Assembly (NCBI GenBank): GCA_964370835.1
Contig: CAYJLO010000109.1
Span: 1 to 7,707, forward strand
DNA: 7,707 bases
Direction of reading: 5' to 3'
DNA from: CAYJAD01 sp964370835
Lineage (GTDB): Bacteria; Desulfobacterota; Desulfovibrionia; Desulfovibrionales; Desulfovibrionaceae
Positions within the stretch are counted from its first letter, which is position 1, and every line of letters starts with the position of its first letter. Below are positions 7,106 through 7,707 of the stretch, piece after piece. The position numbers were made by a program, and so were the translations under genes. The notes below the pieces were generated by a model, which saw nothing but the letters and a program-made list of their open reading frames with translations, had not been told where the DNA came from and did not search any database.

Positions 7106-7705
7106 TTATTCATCCTTGGCACTTTTCGCCGCCTCTAAAAAAGCATCAAAATCACTACTATACAGCCTATCTTGCACGATGCGGTACTTTTCAAATTCGC
7201 TTTCGGCGTGAGCTTTGGCTATTTCTGCGGTGACTTTACCGGCATCTTGTAAGACTTCACGGTCAGTGGCTTCGATAAAGCGGTTGAGCCGTGTTTCCCA
7301 GTCTTGCATGGTCATGGGGATGTGGCGCATGGCCATGTCTTCAGCAATATCAAGGTAAGCCGAAACAAGGCGTGTGAGCTGTTGTATTTCCTCTTGGGTG
7401 AGGTAGTTTTTAGCTACAGACACATCAAATTTTTGAATTTTCCCCTTGGGCGCATCTTTCCATGTGGTAAGCCCCATGTGCTCCCTTTCAGCGTCAGCAC
7501 GGGTATAGATAACTTCTGCCGCTGTTTGTCCGTGGATAGCCCAGTGGAGTTTATTTTGTACTGTAGCGTAAAAGCGTTTTGTGGCGGTGGCATGTACGTC
7601 ATAGTCAATGGAAGTGGCGTATATATCCGTAATTTTTTGGTAAAACTTACGTTCGCTCAGTCTAATTTCACGAACACGCTGGAGCTGTTCCTCAAAATAT
7701 TGTTT
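7106..7705 (-). CDS. rhuM: RhuM family protein, C-terminal 199 residues (5' end outside the window)
   Basis: The reverse frame is open from its stop at 7106-7108 to the window edge, so the gene is cut at its 5' end and the ATG at 7477 is an internal methionine, not the start. The visible part carries the family's conserved blocks in order: FYQKITDIYATSIDYD, VQNKLHWAIHGQTAAEVIY, MGLTTWK, VAKNYLTQEEI, then a helical tail with DAGKV and KYRIVQDRLYSSDFD. RhuM proteins are usually about 330-350 residues, so a little over half is present. The family was named from a Salmonella pathogenicity-island gene; its biochemical function is not established, and members often occur beside type I restriction genes. 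The gene converges on the dGTPase gene and shares its terminator. GC is about 48% in one sampled line, close to hsdR. Family assignment is firm; function is unknown. Confidence 0.92.
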   Translation of the reverse strand, partial: KQYFEEQLQRVREIRLSERKFYQKITDIYATSIDYDVHATATKRFYATVQNKLHWAIHGQTAAEVIYTRADAEREHMGLTTWKDAPKGKIQKFDVSVAKNYLTQEEIQQLTRLVSAYLDIAEDMAMRHIPMTMQDWETRLNRFIEATDREVLQDAGKVTAEIAKAHAESEFEKYRIVQDRLYSSDFDAFLEAAKSAKDE

Positions 7706-7707
7706 CG

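Noticed and set aside
7106..7477. Reading the reverse gene as a complete 123-residue protein starting at 7477
   Set aside because: The same frame stays open upstream to the window edge and encodes conserved RhuM sequence, so 7477 is an internal Met.
7414..7608. Sixty-four-codon reverse open frame
   Set aside because: It overlaps the rhuM gene in a different frame; the rhuM frame carries the conserved family blocks through this whole stretch.

Overview
The window is bacterial chromosomal DNA carrying part of a defence-type gene cluster built around a type I restriction-modification locus. No rRNA, tRNA, CRISPR array, transposase or integrase is visible. The host cannot be named. Base composition is mixed: hand counts of sample lines give about 43-48% GC in hsdR and rhuM, and about 18-32% GC in parts of the genes around them. 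The Shine-Dalgarno sites and a sigma70-like promoter are of ordinary bacterial type.

Layout. Bases 2-139 are the last 45 codons of an unrecognised forward gene. A 79-base gap follows. Three closely spaced forward genes come next, probably one operon: an ABC/OLD-like AAA ATPase (219-1637), a small protein with a PD-(D/E)xK-like nuclease signature (1637-2302, overlapping the ATPase stop by one base), and hsdR, the restriction and translocation subunit of a type I enzyme (2327-5497). After a 125-base gap with a good promoter comes a dGTPase-like HD-domain triphosphohydrolase (5623-7029). A bidirectional hairpin terminator (7069-7104) separates it from a convergent reverse-strand gene of the RhuM family, whose 5' part lies beyond the window end (7106 to past 7705).

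How the parts may work together. HsdR needs HsdM and HsdS to act; neither is inside the window and they are presumed to lie upstream. The ATPase-nuclease pair sits directly upstream of hsdR, the position that in the known prr locus of E. coli is held by the anticodon nuclease gene prrC. A nuclease module here could act as a second defence layer or guard the restriction enzyme, but that is inference. A dGTPase could add defence by dNTP depletion, and RhuM genes are often found beside type I systems. The most novel-looking part is the ATPase plus PD-(D/E)xK-like protein, which I cannot assign to a named defence system.
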